Origin: an uncultured Chloroflexota bacterium
Lineage (GTDB): Bacteria; Chloroflexota; Anaerolineae; Aggregatilineales; Phototrophicaceae
Assembly: GCA_937942935.1 (NCBI GenBank)
Contig: CALDGT010000337.1
Location: 1 to 7,305, forward strand
Reading direction: 5' to 3'
DNA: 7,305 nt
The notes under the pieces were generated by a model. The model was not told where the DNA came from, searched no databases, and worked only from the letters and a program-made list of their open reading frames with translations. A program made the position numbers and the translations under genes. Below, in pieces: positions 6,672 through 7,305 of the stretch (position 1 is its first letter; each line of letters starts with the position of its first letter).

Positions 6672-7305
6672 TTACATATATTCTGCTAAAAAGTTTTTAA
6701 CCCCTTTTATCATAGCATCTACATCTTGCTCATTAAATTTATCAAATTCGCCGTGTGCCGCGGCATTACGAATATCTGCCCATGCGCGTAATTGCTTAGC
6801 TTTGAGTTCGTTATATAAGCCACTAGCTTTCAAATCATCTATCAATACGCCAAGCGTTTTTGGTTCGCCATTTTGTTTTTTCACAACAATAGGTGGGCTT
6901 TGTCGTTGGCATAAAATTCGTAGTGATTCTTCTAAAATAGCACCTGTCAAAACCGTCGCAGGGACATGATTATAAGAACCTGTTTGTCTTTTAGACCCTG
7001 TTAGTAAATCTTCTGCTAACTCCAAATAATCGCCTGTGATATTCGCTTCAATCATTTGGGTCAAATCACCGAGGAAACCTTTTTCATAGTCATCTTTATA
7101 AGCAACAATCCATCCATGTAAAGTTGATATATCACTACGACTTGATTTTCTGATGTACTCAATTAGTTGGGAATCACGGGCTTTAATATTCTGAAGCAAA
7201 TTTACTGTCTTAATTTTAAGTGCTTCAAAAGCACTAATATATTCATCTGTAGAAGATTCCGATCGTCGGGTGGAAAGAATTCGCTTTGCTTCTATTTCAA
7301 GTTCT
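6672..7305 (-). CDS. HEPN-like domain protein, C-terminal part (5' end outside window)
   Basis: The frame is open from the right edge to the TAA (complement of 6672-6674), giving about 210 visible residues. A TTG at 7197-7199 is the first possible start in view. The codons upstream of it remain open to the edge and read as a helical segment (for example TDEYISAFEALKIKTVN), so the gene very likely starts beyond 7305. The C-terminal 100 residues resemble a HEPN (DUF4145-like) helical domain. It has a helix VPATVLTGAILEESLRILC, the stretch TLGVLIDDLKASGLYNELKAKQLRAWADI, and RNAAAHGEF with Arg at 6768-6770 and His at 6753-6755. RNxxxH is the metal-independent RNase motif of HEPN toxins and Abi proteins, but many HEPN-like proteins with this motif have no tested activity. 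The gene looks more AT-rich than its neighbours, as accessory genes often are. No partner (MNT nucleotidyltransferase or antitoxin) is in view. Confidence 0.72.
   Translation of the reverse strand, partial: ELEIEAKRILSTRRSESSTDEYISAFEALKIKTVNLLQNIKARDSQLIEYIRKSSRSDISTLHGWIVAYKDDYEKGFLGDLTQMIEANITGDYLELAEDLLTGSKRQTGSYNHVPATVLTGAILEESLRILCQRQSPPIVVKKQNGEPKTLGVLIDDLKASGLYNELKAKQLRAWADIRNAAAHGEFDKFNEQDVDAMIKGVKNFLAEYM

Noticed and set aside
7197..7199. TTG as the start of the minus-strand HEPN-like gene
   Set aside because: The frame stays open to the window edge with a helical protein sequence, so the gene most likely starts outside the window.

Overview
The window looks like a chromosomal segment of a bacterium of moderate GC content. 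The RecF and glycyl-tRNA synthetase sequences have the look of Chloroflexota (Anaerolineae-like) proteins: a RecF with an ATAKSP-type stretch after the Walker A loop, and an alpha/beta fused glycyl-tRNA synthetase. This placement rests on my memory of these families and not on a search, so it is tentative.

Layout from left to right. (1) The 3' end of an unrecognised plus-strand gene (1-410). (2) A perfect 14-bp bidirectional terminator (418-449) between convergent genes, whose right arm contains the recF stop codon. (3) recF on the minus strand (448-1650). (4) A divergent intergenic region of 131 bp with a TATAAT box on each strand. (5) prfA, encoding release factor 1 (1782-2852), followed after 6 nt by a DinB/ClbS-like four-helix-bundle gene (2859-3386), probably co-transcribed. 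(6) A 144-bp intergenic region with a candidate promoter and an 8-bp perfect hairpin, probably lying in the 5' leader of the next gene. (7) A 1007-codon fused glyQS gene (3531-6554). (8) A convergent intergenic region made mostly of two inverted copies of a palindromic repeat (6573-6667). (9) The 3' portion of a minus-strand gene (6672 to beyond 7305) encoding a helical protein that ends in a HEPN-like RNxxxH motif.

Functionally the core of the window is housekeeping: translation termination (prfA), glycine-tRNA charging (glyQS) and recombinational gap repair (recF). The accessory-looking parts are the DinB/ClbS-like gene, the repeat pair and the HEPN-like gene at the right edge. I do not see a complete, clearly new multi-gene system. 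The points most worth a second look are the nested inverted repeat pair next to the HEPN-like gene, the same-frame coupling of prfA with the ClbS-like gene, and the palindrome in the glyQS leader. No tRNA, rRNA, CRISPR array, insertion sequence or T-box was seen, and no gene-free gap exceeds 300 bp.
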